A DNA stretch of 64,000 nucleotides, taken from NCBI GenBank assembly GCA_016699325.1, contig CP064971.1, positions 496,001 to 560,000 of the forward strand. Reading direction: 5' to 3'. Each line of letters begins with the position of its first letter. Positions within the stretch are counted from its first letter, which is position 1. The notes under the pieces are model-generated. The model ran no database searches, was not told where the DNA came from, and saw nothing but the letters and a program-made list of their open reading frames with translations. This document shows, one piece after another, positions 1 to 7,532 of the stretch. This stretch comes from Methanolinea sp. (GTDB lineage: Archaea; Halobacteriota; Methanomicrobia; Methanomicrobiales; Methanospirillaceae). The translations under genes and the position numbers were made by a program.

Positions 1-522
1 TATGCACGGCTCAACAAGCCTGAAGCTGCCCACTGGCCATGCCCCACCCCCGAGCACCCCGGGACCCCGATCCTCCACAGGGAGAAGTTCGCCCACCCCG
101 ACGGCCTGGGCCAGTTCTTTGCTGTGCCCTACAAGCCCCCGGCTGAGGTCCCCGACGCCGAGTACCCGTTCGTGTTCACCACCGGGCGCTGCATCTGGCA
201 GTGGCACACCGGCACGATGACCCGCCGGTCCGACTCACTCGAAAACGAGGAGCCAACCGGCTGGATCGAGATCAACCCTGAGGATGCAAAGGCGCTCGGG
301 ATCAGGGACGAGGAGATGGTCAGGGCCACGACCAGGCGCGGGAGCGTCACTGTCCCGGCACGTGTCACGAAGGACATCATGAAGGGGGTCATGTTCATGC
401 CGTTCCACTACAAGGAGTGCGCTGCAAACGTGCTCACCAACAATGCCCTTGACCCCATCGCCAAGATCCCGGAGTTCAAGGCCTGTGCCATCAAGGTCGA
501 AAAGATAGCGGAGGGGAAGTAA
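1..522 (+). CDS. fdhA: Formate dehydrogenase alpha subunit, C-terminal part (partial at window edge)
   Basis: Only the last 173 residues are in the window, read in frame 1 from base 1 with no start codon. They form the molybdopterin-dinucleotide-binding C-terminal domain: the FTTGRCIWQWHTGTMTRRS segment, then NPEDAKALGI and VRATTRRGSV, all typical of FdhA and related oxidoreductases. The enzyme oxidises formate to CO2 and passes electrons to F420 through FdhB. The active-site Cys/Sec and the N-terminal Fe-S site lie outside the window. The TAA stop directly abuts the fdhB ATG, so the two are one operon. The family assignment rests on the motifs and the fdhB neighbour. Confidence 0.93.
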   Translation, partial: YARLNKPEAAHWPCPTPEHPGTPILHREKFAHPDGLGQFFAVPYKPPAEVPDAEYPFVFTTGRCIWQWHTGTMTRRSDSLENEEPTGWIEINPEDAKALGIRDEEMVRATTRRGSVTVPARVTKDIMKGVMFMPFHYKECAANVLTNNALDPIAKIPEFKACAIKVEKIAEGK

Positions 523-1758
523 ATGTCGAAGAAAGGTGACATGTTCTACGCCTGGACCACCGACGATGAGCTCCAGAAGAAAGCAGAGTGCGGCGGCGCG
601 GTGACCCAGCTCCTCAAGTTTGCGCTCGAGAAGAAGATGGTCGATGGGGTCTTTGCCGTGAAGAGAGGGCAGGATGTCTACGACGCGGTTCCGACTTACA
701 TCACCGACCCCAAAGAGCTCGACAAGACTGCCGGGTCCCTCCACTGCGGGACGTTGCTCCTCTCCAAGCTGGTCAAGAAGTACCTTGACGGTGCCCAGGA
801 CAAGAAGATCGCCATGACCGTGAAGGGGTGCGACATGATGGGACTCTACGAGCTCGCCAAGCGCCAGCAGGTCAACCTGGACAACATCATCATGATCGGC
901 GTGAACTGCGGCGGGACGGTCAGCCCCATCACGGCCCGCAAGATGATCAGGGAGAAGTTCGAGGTCGACCCCGACACGGTCCACAAGGAAGAGATCGACA
1001 AGGGCCAGTTCATCATCGAGTACGAGGGTGGTCACAAGGGGATCTCCATCGACGACCTCGAAGAGGCCGGGTACGGCCGGCGTCCCAACTGCCGCCGCTG
1101 CAAGCTGAAGGTCCCCCGCCAGGCCGATCTCGCCTGCGGTAACTGGGGGGTCATCGGCGACAAGGCCGGCAAGGCGACCTTTGTCGAGGTCTGCAGCGAG
1201 AAGGGGGCCATGCTCCTGGACGAGGCGGTCAAGGCCGGTGTCCTGAAGACCGAGGCGCCCAACCCGAAGGGCCTCGAGATCCGGGGCAAGGTCGAGAACG
1301 CCATGTACAAGCTCGCCGACAAGTGGCGGAAGCATGATTTCGAGGGGCTCGGTACCGGGAGGGACCGCCTGGCGAAGATCGTGAAGGAGACCTCCCGGTG
1401 CATCAAGTGCTACCAGTGCATCGACAGTTGCCCGATCTGCTACTGCGTGGAGTGCAGCACAAAGAAGCCCTACCTGGTCAAGCCCGGAGAGCTCCCTCCG
1501 AACTTCATGTTCCAGCTCATCAGGTTCGCCCACATCGCCGACTCCTGCATCAACTGCGGGCAGTGCCAGGAACTGTGCGCCATGGACATCCCGAACGCCC
1601 TCTTCATGCACGCCCAGCAGGTGGAGCTCGAGAAGATGTTCGGCCATGTCCCGGGAATCGACATGTCCCTGCCGCTGCTCGCCCTTGTCGAGGAGCGGGA
1701 AGAGCGGGACCGACTGGCTGCAACCGGAAGCGACCAGATCTTCGATATATTCAAGTAA
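523..1758 (+). CDS. fdhB: F420-reducing formate dehydrogenase beta subunit
   Basis: This 411-residue protein has the FrhB/FdhB architecture: an N-terminal domain, the F420/FAD-binding C domain (TVKGCDMMGLYELAKRQQ, then IGVNCGGTVSPI near residues 105-130), and two C-terminal [4Fe-4S] motifs at about residue 291 (CIKCYQCIDSCP) and 342 (CINCGQCQELC). It transfers electrons from FdhA to coenzyme F420 in the cytoplasm and supplies reduced F420 for methanogenesis. The ATG follows the fdhA stop with no gap, so translation is probably coupled. A run of eight T lies just after the stop. Length and motifs are complete, with no sign of damage. Confidence 0.96.
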   Translation: MSKKGDMFYAWTTDDELQKKAECGGAVTQLLKFALEKKMVDGVFAVKRGQDVYDAVPTYITDPKELDKTAGSLHCGTLLLSKLVKKYLDGAQDKKIAMTVKGCDMMGLYELAKRQQVNLDNIIMIGVNCGGTVSPITARKMIREKFEVDPDTVHKEEIDKGQFIIEYEGGHKGISIDDLEEAGYGRRPNCRRCKLKVPRQADLACGNWGVIGDKAGKATFVEVCSEKGAMLLDEAVKAGVLKTEAPNPKGLEIRGKVENAMYKLADKWRKHDFEGLGTGRDRLAKIVKETSRCIKCYQCIDSCPICYCVECSTKKPYLVKPGELPPNFMFQLIRFAHIADSCINCGQCQELCAMDIPNALFMHAQQVELEKMFGHVPGIDMSLPLLALVEEREERDRLAATGSDQIFDIFK

Positions 1759-1769
1759 ACCTCCCCACC

Positions 1770-1777
1770 TTTTTTTT
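1770..1777 (+). terminator. T-run terminator after fdhB
   Basis: Eight consecutive T begin 12 bases after the fdhB stop. Archaeal RNA polymerase commonly terminates at such oligo-T tracts, so this is the likely end of the fdhAB transcript. Confidence 0.6.
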
Positions 1778-2069
1778 GGATGCCGTACCCGTTTCCCGGT
1801 AATCCTGCCAGCGGTTTTGCATCTTAAGGATTTCCGGCGACGGAACAGGTTACCCGGGGCCCCTTGAGAGATCCCCGGGTGGGATTTTTCCGTTGACTGC
1901 CCTGCCATCCGGCAAACGGTGTGAAAACGGTATTTGGGATATTTCATCCCTAGGGGATGTGGATTCGGAAACCTCATTTGCGTTTCATTACGCGCTTCGG
2001 AGTGCATCCAGGAGGATGCCGGGCAGGGCCGTGCGGGCCCTGGACTACACGGCCCGGCGTAAACCGTCT
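1778..2069. other. Gene-free spacer with a GC-rich hairpin
   Basis: I see no gene in this spacer between fdhB and the convergent surface-protein gene. It holds a perfect 8-bp inverted repeat, ACCCGGGG at 1852-1859 and CCCCGGGT at 1873-1880. It also holds a segment around 1894-1915 that recurs near 57059 (see findings). Open frames here have no recognisable protein similarity. Confidence 0.5.
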
Positions 2070-3386
2070 CTATCCTTCCGGCCGGTTGATCCTGTTGGTG
2101 CGGTACACCTTCAGGTAGTAGACGATGCCGATTCCCAGCGCCGCGATAACGCTCAGGATGAGCGGGTTTGAAAAGATGCGGATGAGCCCGGTGCGTTCGC
2201 CGACCGTGACGGTTACGGTGAGGGGATCGGAGACCCGGTCCTGGTCAGTTTCATCGCGATACCGGACCTCGGCAGTAAGCCCGTACTCTTTCAGCGTTGC
2301 GGCCTTATCGACGCCGATTTCGAACCGGGCAGATGCCTGTTCACCGGGCGCAAGATCGCCAAGTTTCACGGTGTCGCGGTAGCCGGTGAAGGGCTCTACG
2401 GCACTGATACGGGCCTGTGCGCTGTAGACTGGTGCAGGGCCGGTGTTTTCGAAGGTGACGTCAACCGGTACCCTGGTGCCCCGGTATACAAGGGGGGAAC
2501 CGGAGTGGACACCGAAGGTTATTTTTCCGGCAACCGGGATACCGGTGGTCTCTGGTCTCGATGTCAGGGATTCGCCCGACCGGCCGCGGTAGTCGACCTC
2601 CACGTACAGGGGATAGGATCCTGCCTCCGCGGTCTCATCGATCCTCACCTTGAACCGGCATTCATGCACGGTCCCGGGTGAGAAGGTGCCGATGTACACG
2701 GTCCCGGCCTCCGGGATAACCGGGCTCTCGCCGGCCCGGCGGATGCGGGCTACCGCCCCGGTCCCCTCGAGGGACCCGGTATTTTCGAGCCGGAGGGTGA
2801 GGACGCCTTCGCCCCCGGCGGTGAGGTTGCCGGTCTGCATGCCCGCGACCCCGACCCTCACCACGTCCTTGATCCGCACCGGGATGGGGACGAGTACCTC
2901 CTCTTTCGTGTAGCGGTAGATAACGCTCTCTCTCCCCACCTGTTCTTCTGATGAAAGCCAGGTGTAGGAGAGGGTGAGGGGGAGCTGGTATTCACCCCCC
3001 ATGGCACCGGGCACCACGGTCAGCACGAAGGGGATGAGCACCCCTTCCCCGGAAGCCAGGTTTCCGACCATCTGGGGGCCGGTCTTCAGGACGAGGGGTG
3101 CATCTCCGGCAGCAAGCGTCGCCGTGATCCCGATGGCAGTGCTTGGCGGCGGGCCGGCGCTCCCCACGGAAGAGACGATCTTCTGCGGATCGGTTCCGCG
3201 GTTTTCAAGGTGGATGACCAGGGTGGTCGTGGTCCCGGGCGGGATCTCGTCCGGGCCTTCGACCACTCCCCTGAATTCCGGTGCGCCGGCAAGGTACTGG
3301 GGGGCGGCAGCCGCCAGGGTCCCGGCCAGCATCAGCACGATGATGAGAAAGCCCAGGCAGGGGGCAGCCCTCCATAGTGTTGTCAT
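2070..3386 (-). CDS. COG1361-like S-layer/surface protein with C-terminal membrane anchor
   Basis: This 438-residue protein starts with a hydrophobic signal sequence (residues about 9-30, ending in LAAAAPQ). It continues with three or four beta-rich modules that share the phrase LRLENTG or VTFENTGPAP. A transmembrane helix near residues 410-428 (NPLILSVIAALGIGIVYYL) is followed by a basic tail. That is the layout of archaeal COG1361 S-layer-domain proteins, which are exported and held by the C-terminal helix with the bulk outside. A role in the envelope or in assisting export is inference. It converges with fdhB and shows no operon partner. Confidence 0.8.
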   Translation of the reverse strand: MTTLWRAAPCLGFLIIVLMLAGTLAAAAPQYLAGAPEFRGVVEGPDEIPPGTTTTLVIHLENRGTDPQKIVSSVGSAGPPPSTAIGITATLAAGDAPLVLKTGPQMVGNLASGEGVLIPFVLTVVPGAMGGEYQLPLTLSYTWLSSEEQVGRESVIYRYTKEEVLVPIPVRIKDVVRVGVAGMQTGNLTAGGEGVLTLRLENTGSLEGTGAVARIRRAGESPVIPEAGTVYIGTFSPGTVHECRFKVRIDETAEAGSYPLYVEVDYRGRSGESLTSRPETTGIPVAGKITFGVHSGSPLVYRGTRVPVDVTFENTGPAPVYSAQARISAVEPFTGYRDTVKLGDLAPGEQASARFEIGVDKAATLKEYGLTAEVRYRDETDQDRVSDPLTVTVTVGERTGLIRIFSNPLILSVIAALGIGIVYYLKVYRTNRINRPEG

Positions 3387-3396
3387 ATTAATAACA

Positions 3397-3406
3397 ACAA
3401 ATTTGT
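3397..3406. promoter_or_regulatory. 10-bp palindrome upstream of the surface-protein gene
   Basis: ACAAATTTGT is a perfect palindrome 11 bases upstream of the minus-strand ATG at 3386, in an AT-rich patch within GC-rich DNA. It could belong to a promoter or operator; no matched TATA box is clear. Confidence 0.3.
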
Positions 3407-3591
3407 TTGTCCCGGGTGAAAAAACTTACCGGGGAGGGGGATAGGGTATGACCTGGACGGGAACAGCAACCGCCCCGGGCCTCGGTGCGGGTCCCGGCAG
3501 GGGTCCCGGGAGGAACTCGTTTTTCCGGGGTGGTCACCGGGAACTGCCATTCCCCTGTTTACCACTCCGCGCCCAGGGATGGCCGGAAGAC

Positions 3592-3981
3592 CTACCCGTA
3601 CCCGCTTATATCGTAGTTGATCTCCGTCGATGCCCGCACGCACTCCGAACCGCTCTTCAGGGCTTCTTCAACCATGCGCTTCAGGAGCGCCGGGTATACT
3701 GCTCCAACCATTTCCTGGAACGGTTTGCCGTGGCAGAACATCTTGAAGGTCGGGGTGCTCTTCACCCCGAACCGTTCCGCCGTCCACTGGTTCGCGGTGA
3801 TATCGATCCGCACGAACACAGCGGCCCCTGCAAATTCCTGCGCATGCTGACGAAAATACGGCTCCATGGTCCTGCAGTGCGGGCAGGTCGGGCTATAGAA
3901 CATGGCGAGAACCGGGAGATCGGATTCCTCGACAGTCTTTCCCCAGGTGATATCGGTCAGTTCGAGTACGGTGCCTTCCAT
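3592..3981 (-). CDS. Thioredoxin-fold protein with CPHC active site
   Basis: The 129-residue product is a single thioredoxin domain. Its redox motif is C33-P-H-C36 after the strand LAMFYSPT, and the cis-proline loop is KSTPTF near residue 77. CPHC is the DsbA-like spacing rather than the CGPC of classical thioredoxin, which suggests a more oxidising potential. There is no signal peptide, so it should be cytoplasmic and act in disulfide exchange. A minus-strand TATA-like box (GCTTATATCACC, near 4014-4024) lies about 38 bases upstream of the ATG. It seems to be monocistronic. The exact partner is unknown. Confidence 0.85.
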   Translation of the reverse strand: MEGTVLELTDITWGKTVEESDLPVLAMFYSPTCPHCRTMEPYFRQHAQEFAGAAVFVRIDITANQWTAERFGVKSTPTFKMFCHGKPFQEMVGAVYPALLKRMVEEALKSGSECVRASTEINYDISGYG

Positions 3982-4373
3982 GACCCTTCAAAGGGAACTA
4001 TGGAGAAACAGGGTGATATAAGCTCTTGCGCTGTTCGGCATTGCGGGGCTGTCACGGAGTCATGCACCGGGACCGGCGTTCCCGGGCCGGAGGGGGATGA
4101 TCCCCGTGCCGCGGTCCCGGGGGAGGTGAGGTGGACCGGGGTCCATGCCTGGACAGGGGAGGGGCGGGCGACAGCCAGGTTTATATTCCTGATGGTGAAC
4201 CATAGCTATGGCGAACATACACGGATAACCTGCAGCTGCAGCCTGTGGTCCCCCATGAATACCCCGAACTGTCCGGAAACAAGGGCTCTTTTACATGATT
4301 ATCATCCGCTCTCCCAGTGGACTGATCCTGTTCTTCCCTGCCGCCACAACCCCCGGAGCGTGTTTTTCACCGG
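3982..4373. other. Spacer carrying the promoter region of the amidoligase cluster
   Basis: This spacer holds no supported gene. It contains the minus-strand promoter of the thioredoxin-like gene and a plus-strand TATA box at 4179-4188 (GTTTATATTC). A perfect 12-bp palindrome, CCATAGCTATGG, lies at 4200-4211, about where transcription from that TATA would start. Confidence 0.5.
4179..4211 (+). promoter_or_regulatory. TATA box and overlapping palindromic site upstream of the RLAN/ATP-grasp cluster
   Basis: GTTTATATTC matches an archaeal TATA element. The palindrome CCATAGCTATGG starts about 12 bases downstream, near the expected start of transcription, where a bound repressor would block initiation. 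The leader to the first gene would be about 165 bases. The operator role is inferred from position and symmetry. Confidence 0.4.
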
Positions 4374-5099
4374 ATGAACGATAGTCACGCAGAGGAATCT
4401 TCCCCCCCTGAAGAGCCCCCGGACCATCGCTGGCCGTCTCCCCATGAGACGGCAGGAGCGGGCCATCACCGCCGGCTCCGGAGCGGTTCGACCTACCTGG
4501 TGACCCGGGACGGCAGCCTGTTCGTGGTGAGCGAGCAGTACGGCTACAAGACCGAACCCTACTACCTCATCCTTTCCCGGGAACTTGCCGGGGAACGGGT
4601 GCATCCCGGCAGCCGGTCGGTGCTCGATGCCTCCATCGTCCCGGTCTGCCTTGACCAGGCCTCCCGGGCCGGGATACCTGTTGCCAGCTGCTTCATCTCC
4701 CAGTCCTTCGTGGAGGTGCCGGCCATCCTCTACGGTCTCAACTACTTCTCCTGCACGTCGGGGTATGCCGTGGTATGGGGCATGGAACGGGCAAAAGAGG
4801 TGATCCGGCACATCACCAACAGCGGCAAGTACCCGTTCTGCTACCAGCCCCTCGACAATGGTGACGAGGTGGTGACCGTCCATGCCATCTTTGGGCGCAC
4901 CCATGGACATAATGAACAGCTCTCCCGGTTCGCGGCACTGCTGTTTGAGGAGTTCCACCTCCCCCTGGTCACCATGGTCCTGGTAAAGCGCGGTGACACT
5001 CACCTGCTCTCATCGCTGGCCCCGGCCCGGTACTCGGCGCTCTCGAAGCCGGAGAAATCCCTGCTGCGCATCTTCATGTCAGGCCAGGAGTTCCTATGA
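4374..5099 (+). CDS. RLAN-like protein (RimK-like ATP-grasp N-terminal domain), stand-alone
   Basis: The 241-residue protein resembles the RLAN domain that normally precedes a RimK-like ATP-grasp module in the same chain. Its core starts around residue 38 (STYLVTRDGSLFVVSEQYGY) and includes the phrases PYYLILSRELAGE and GYAVVWGMERAKEV. The first 35 residues are Pro/Glu/His-rich and probably disordered. The start has no clear ribosome site. The stop overlaps the next start as ATGA, so the two halves of a usually single protein are translationally coupled. RLAN proteins are linked in the literature to amide-bond-forming pathways; substrate and product here are unknown. Confidence 0.7.
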   Translation: MNDSHAEESSPPEEPPDHRWPSPHETAGAGHHRRLRSGSTYLVTRDGSLFVVSEQYGYKTEPYYLILSRELAGERVHPGSRSVLDASIVPVCLDQASRAGIPVASCFISQSFVEVPAILYGLNYFSCTSGYAVVWGMERAKEVIRHITNSGKYPFCYQPLDNGDEVVTVHAIFGRTHGHNEQLSRFAALLFEEFHLPLVTMVLVKRGDTHLLSSLAPARYSALSKPEKSLLRIFMSGQEFL

Positions 5100-5968
5100 A
5101 GAGGCTTGGGATCTTCGTGGACCGGAGGACGCTTTCCAGCGCCGAGCAGCTCAATGCATTGATCCGCTGCCGGGACGTTGCCGAGGAGATGGGACACTCC
5201 GCCGAGTTCCTCTTCCCTGTCGACATCAGGAAGGTCCCGGCCATGGACGCGCTCTTCATCAGGGCCCGTACCGATCCCCTGAACGTGACCTACGTCGCAT
5301 CCCGCATGGCCGAGGCAAACGGGATCCCGGTCATCGATGACCCGGACTCGATCAGGATCTGCTCGGACAAGGTCAACATGTACTCCCGGCTCATGCAGCA
5401 CCGCGTGCCCATCCCACGGACCCTCTTTCTTTCCCGGCACGATCTAACCCTCCACCGGATCCGCGACATCTTCGGGGAGATCGGGTCCCCGCTCATCCTC
5501 AAGGAGCCGTCCACGTCGTTCTCGCTCCGGGTGGAGAAAGTCCACGACCCCGGGGAATTCCTGCAGGTCGCCAAGCGGTTCACCAGGCTGTCGGACTGGA
5601 TCGTTGCCCAGCAGTTCGTGGAGAGCCGGTACGACTGGCGGGTGGGAGTGCTGGACGGGGAACTCCTCTATGTCTGCAAGTACACCATCCCGGACACCAC
5701 TTTCAAGATCCAGGACTCGGTCAACGGCCACGTTGTCTACTGCGCCGTCGAGAGCATCCCGGCAGGGCAGGCCCCGTCCCAGGTCATTGCGACCGGCATC
5801 CAGGCAGCGCGGGCGGTCGGCACCGGCCTCTACGGGGTCGACCTGAAATCGAGCAACGGCGACTGCACGGTCATCGAGGTCAACGACAACCCCTCGCTCG
5901 AAGGCGGCGAGGACGAATGTTACCCCGAGGTTTACCATAAGATCATCTGCCATCTCCTGGAGCGGTGA
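5096..5968 (+). CDS. RimK-like ATP-grasp carboxylate-amine ligase
   Basis: This 290-residue protein has the ATP-grasp signature: an N-terminal preATP-grasp part (MKRLGIFVDRR), then IDDPDSIRICSDKVNMYSRL, the ATP-binding lysine segment SPLILKEPSTSFSLRV, and the metal-binding end VIEVNDNPSLEGGEDE. These match RimK/glutamate ligase relatives, which activate a carboxylate as acyl-phosphate and join it to an amine. It overlaps the RLAN gene by four bases (ATGA) and lies upstream of a GCS2-type ligase. Two different amide ligases in one operon suggest stepwise assembly of a small peptide or amino-acid conjugate. The substrate is not inferable. Confidence 0.88.
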   Translation: MKRLGIFVDRRTLSSAEQLNALIRCRDVAEEMGHSAEFLFPVDIRKVPAMDALFIRARTDPLNVTYVASRMAEANGIPVIDDPDSIRICSDKVNMYSRLMQHRVPIPRTLFLSRHDLTLHRIRDIFGEIGSPLILKEPSTSFSLRVEKVHDPGEFLQVAKRFTRLSDWIVAQQFVESRYDWRVGVLDGELLYVCKYTIPDTTFKIQDSVNGHVVYCAVESIPAGQAPSQVIATGIQAARAVGTGLYGVDLKSSNGDCTVIEVNDNPSLEGGEDECYPEVYHKIICHLLER

Positions 5969-5978
5969 GGGGGCGCCC

Positions 5979-6416
5979 ATGGCCGGTCCGTGGTCCTTTA
6001 TCGCCGGGGGCGCCCATGAGCGGTGCAGGGGACGGGAGGCCTTCATGCCGATCTCCCGTGGCCCGGTCAGCGGGACCACTGGTGCTGGGCACCCGCCCCG
6101 TTCCACCGGGTGCCGGGAGTGCTCCTGCCGTGCAGCGGGCAGGGTGGGCTTGGTGCCCGGCGCGGGACGCTGCCCGGCAGGCCCCTTTCCTTCCGGCGCG
6201 GTGGGCCGGGTGCCCGGGGCCTGGCCGGGGCGGGGGGAGCCCTTTTTCCTGTCCGGACCCGTCGGCGAGGAGCCGGAAGCCGGTGCCCTCCTGCCGGCCG
6301 TGGCCGGGGACGAGCTGGTGCGGGCCGTTCCGCCCGTTCCGGGCAGCGGGCACGGGGTCATCTTCCGGGTACCGGGGCCCGCCGGGGTCCTGCAGGGAGT
6401 TGGTCTCCGGTGCTGA
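5979..6416 (+). CDS. Uncharacterised Gly/Pro-rich ORF between the two ligases (doubtful)
   Basis: This 145-residue frame starts at an ATG preceded by a GAGGGG-like ribosome site. It ends at a TGA inside the GTGCTGA that also starts the next gene, the kind of overlap seen between real operon genes. The product is unusually rich in Gly, Pro, Arg and Cys. Its last third (LLPAVAGDELVRAVPP) reads most like protein. All three plus-strand frames are open here because of high GC, so it could be non-coding or a decayed gene. I do not recognise a family. Confidence 0.4.
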   Translation: MAGPWSFIAGGAHERCRGREAFMPISRGPVSGTTGAGHPPRSTGCRECSCRAAGRVGLVPGAGRCPAGPFPSGAVGRVPGAWPGRGEPFFLSGPVGEEPEAGALLPAVAGDELVRAVPPVPGSGHGVIFRVPGPAGVLQGVGLRC

Positions 6417-7522
6417 TCGGGACCGAGCACGAGTATTCGATCAACAGCCCGGGGCTCTTCCCCAGGCCGGAATCCGACCGGATCCTTGCCGAACTGCACG
6501 GCGGGCCTTCACCGGAGGCATCGTTCGGGTGCGTCCAGCTCGGGAAAGAGCTACAGAAGACGGTCATCGAAGTGGTCCCCCATCACCCGGCATCATCGGT
6601 CCGGGAGCTCGACGCGATGGTCTCGGGGGGGGTGGCGGCATTCTCCCGGAAATTCAGGGGACGGTACCGGCTCCTCGGGCTCGGGATGCACCCTTCGCTC
6701 CGCCTCCCTGAGACCGCGGTCTGGGACCAGGAGGAAGAGGACTACTACGCGGCGTATGACCGGATCTTTGGCCTCTCCCAGCACGGCTGGCTAAACATCC
6801 AGTCACTCCAGGTTAACCTGGAGTATGCAGGGGATGATTCCCTGGTCGCTCTCTTCAACTCCCTCCGGTCCCTCATCCCCTACCTGGTGGCCGTCAGCGC
6901 CGCCTCGCCGTTTGTGGAGGGGGCACCATCCGGGTCCATGGACAGCCGCCTTCTCTTTTACCGTGAGAACCAGCGCCAGGTCCCGCGTATCTGCAACGGG
7001 ATCGTCCCGGACCTGCTCCATTCGCGGCAGGAGTACCTGGACTGGCTCGAAGGGATGTACAGGGAACTGCGCACGAAGGGAGGATCGGTGCTCTGCGAGG
7101 AGTGGGTGGCCTCCTACGGGGTTATCGTCAGGTTCTCCCGGCCCTGCGTCGAGCTCAAGGTCATGGACGAGCAGGAGTGCGTCGCCTCCGACATGGCCCT
7201 CTGCGCCTTCATCCGGGCCCTGCTGCGGGCCGATCTCCTGGGCCTTGAATCCGACCGCCGGGCCCTTCTCGAGATGACCGGGCAGGCCATTGCCAGGGGG
7301 ACGGCCGGGCTTGAGCCCGAACTGCTCCGCCTCTTCCGCATGGCAGAGCGGCATGCCGCTCCCGGCGAACGCCCGTATCTCCCCTTCATCCGGGAGCGTA
7401 TCGTCGGAGGGTCGCCGGCCGAGCTGCTCATGGACGACTGGCGGGACTCCCGCGACCTCCCGGCGATCATGGACAAAGCCGCCGTCTGCCTGTCCACCAA
7501 CACCCCGTATCGTCCCGGGTAG
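6410..7522 (+). CDS. GCS2-type glutamate-cysteine ligase-like carboxylate-amine ligase
   Basis: The frame is open from 6023, but homology begins at a GTG at 6410 (VLIGTEHEYSI), which I take as the start; the product is 370 residues. GTEHEYSI is the conserved acidic ATP/metal-binding start of the glutamine-synthetase-like GCS2 fold. EVVPHHPASSVREL, QVNLEY and the late SRPCVELKVMDEQ also fit. GCS2 proteins form gamma-glutamyl or related amides from a carboxylate, ATP and an amine. It is the last gene of the cluster. True glutathione synthesis is not expected in methanogens, so a different product is likely. Confidence 0.85.
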   Translation: MLIGTEHEYSINSPGLFPRPESDRILAELHGGPSPEASFGCVQLGKELQKTVIEVVPHHPASSVRELDAMVSGGVAAFSRKFRGRYRLLGLGMHPSLRLPETAVWDQEEEDYYAAYDRIFGLSQHGWLNIQSLQVNLEYAGDDSLVALFNSLRSLIPYLVAVSAASPFVEGAPSGSMDSRLLFYRENQRQVPRICNGIVPDLLHSRQEYLDWLEGMYRELRTKGGSVLCEEWVASYGVIVRFSRPCVELKVMDEQECVASDMALCAFIRALLRADLLGLESDRRALLEMTGQAIARGTAGLEPELLRLFRMAERHAAPGERPYLPFIRERIVGGSPAELLMDDWRDSRDLPAIMDKAAVCLSTNTPYRPG

Positions 7523-7532
7523 TCCCGGCCCT

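Noticed and set aside
235..2007. Long 590-codon minus-strand frame across fdhA/fdhB
   Set aside because: It is the antisense shadow of fdhAB; the product is a repetitive Asp/Leu/Val-rich sequence with no domain, as expected from high GC codon bias.
5965..6711. Alternative plus-strand frame through the space before the GCS2 ligase
   Set aside because: It continues into the GCS2 gene in the wrong frame and gives a Gly/Arg/Pro-rich sequence; the 5979 frame has a better ribosome site and stop position.
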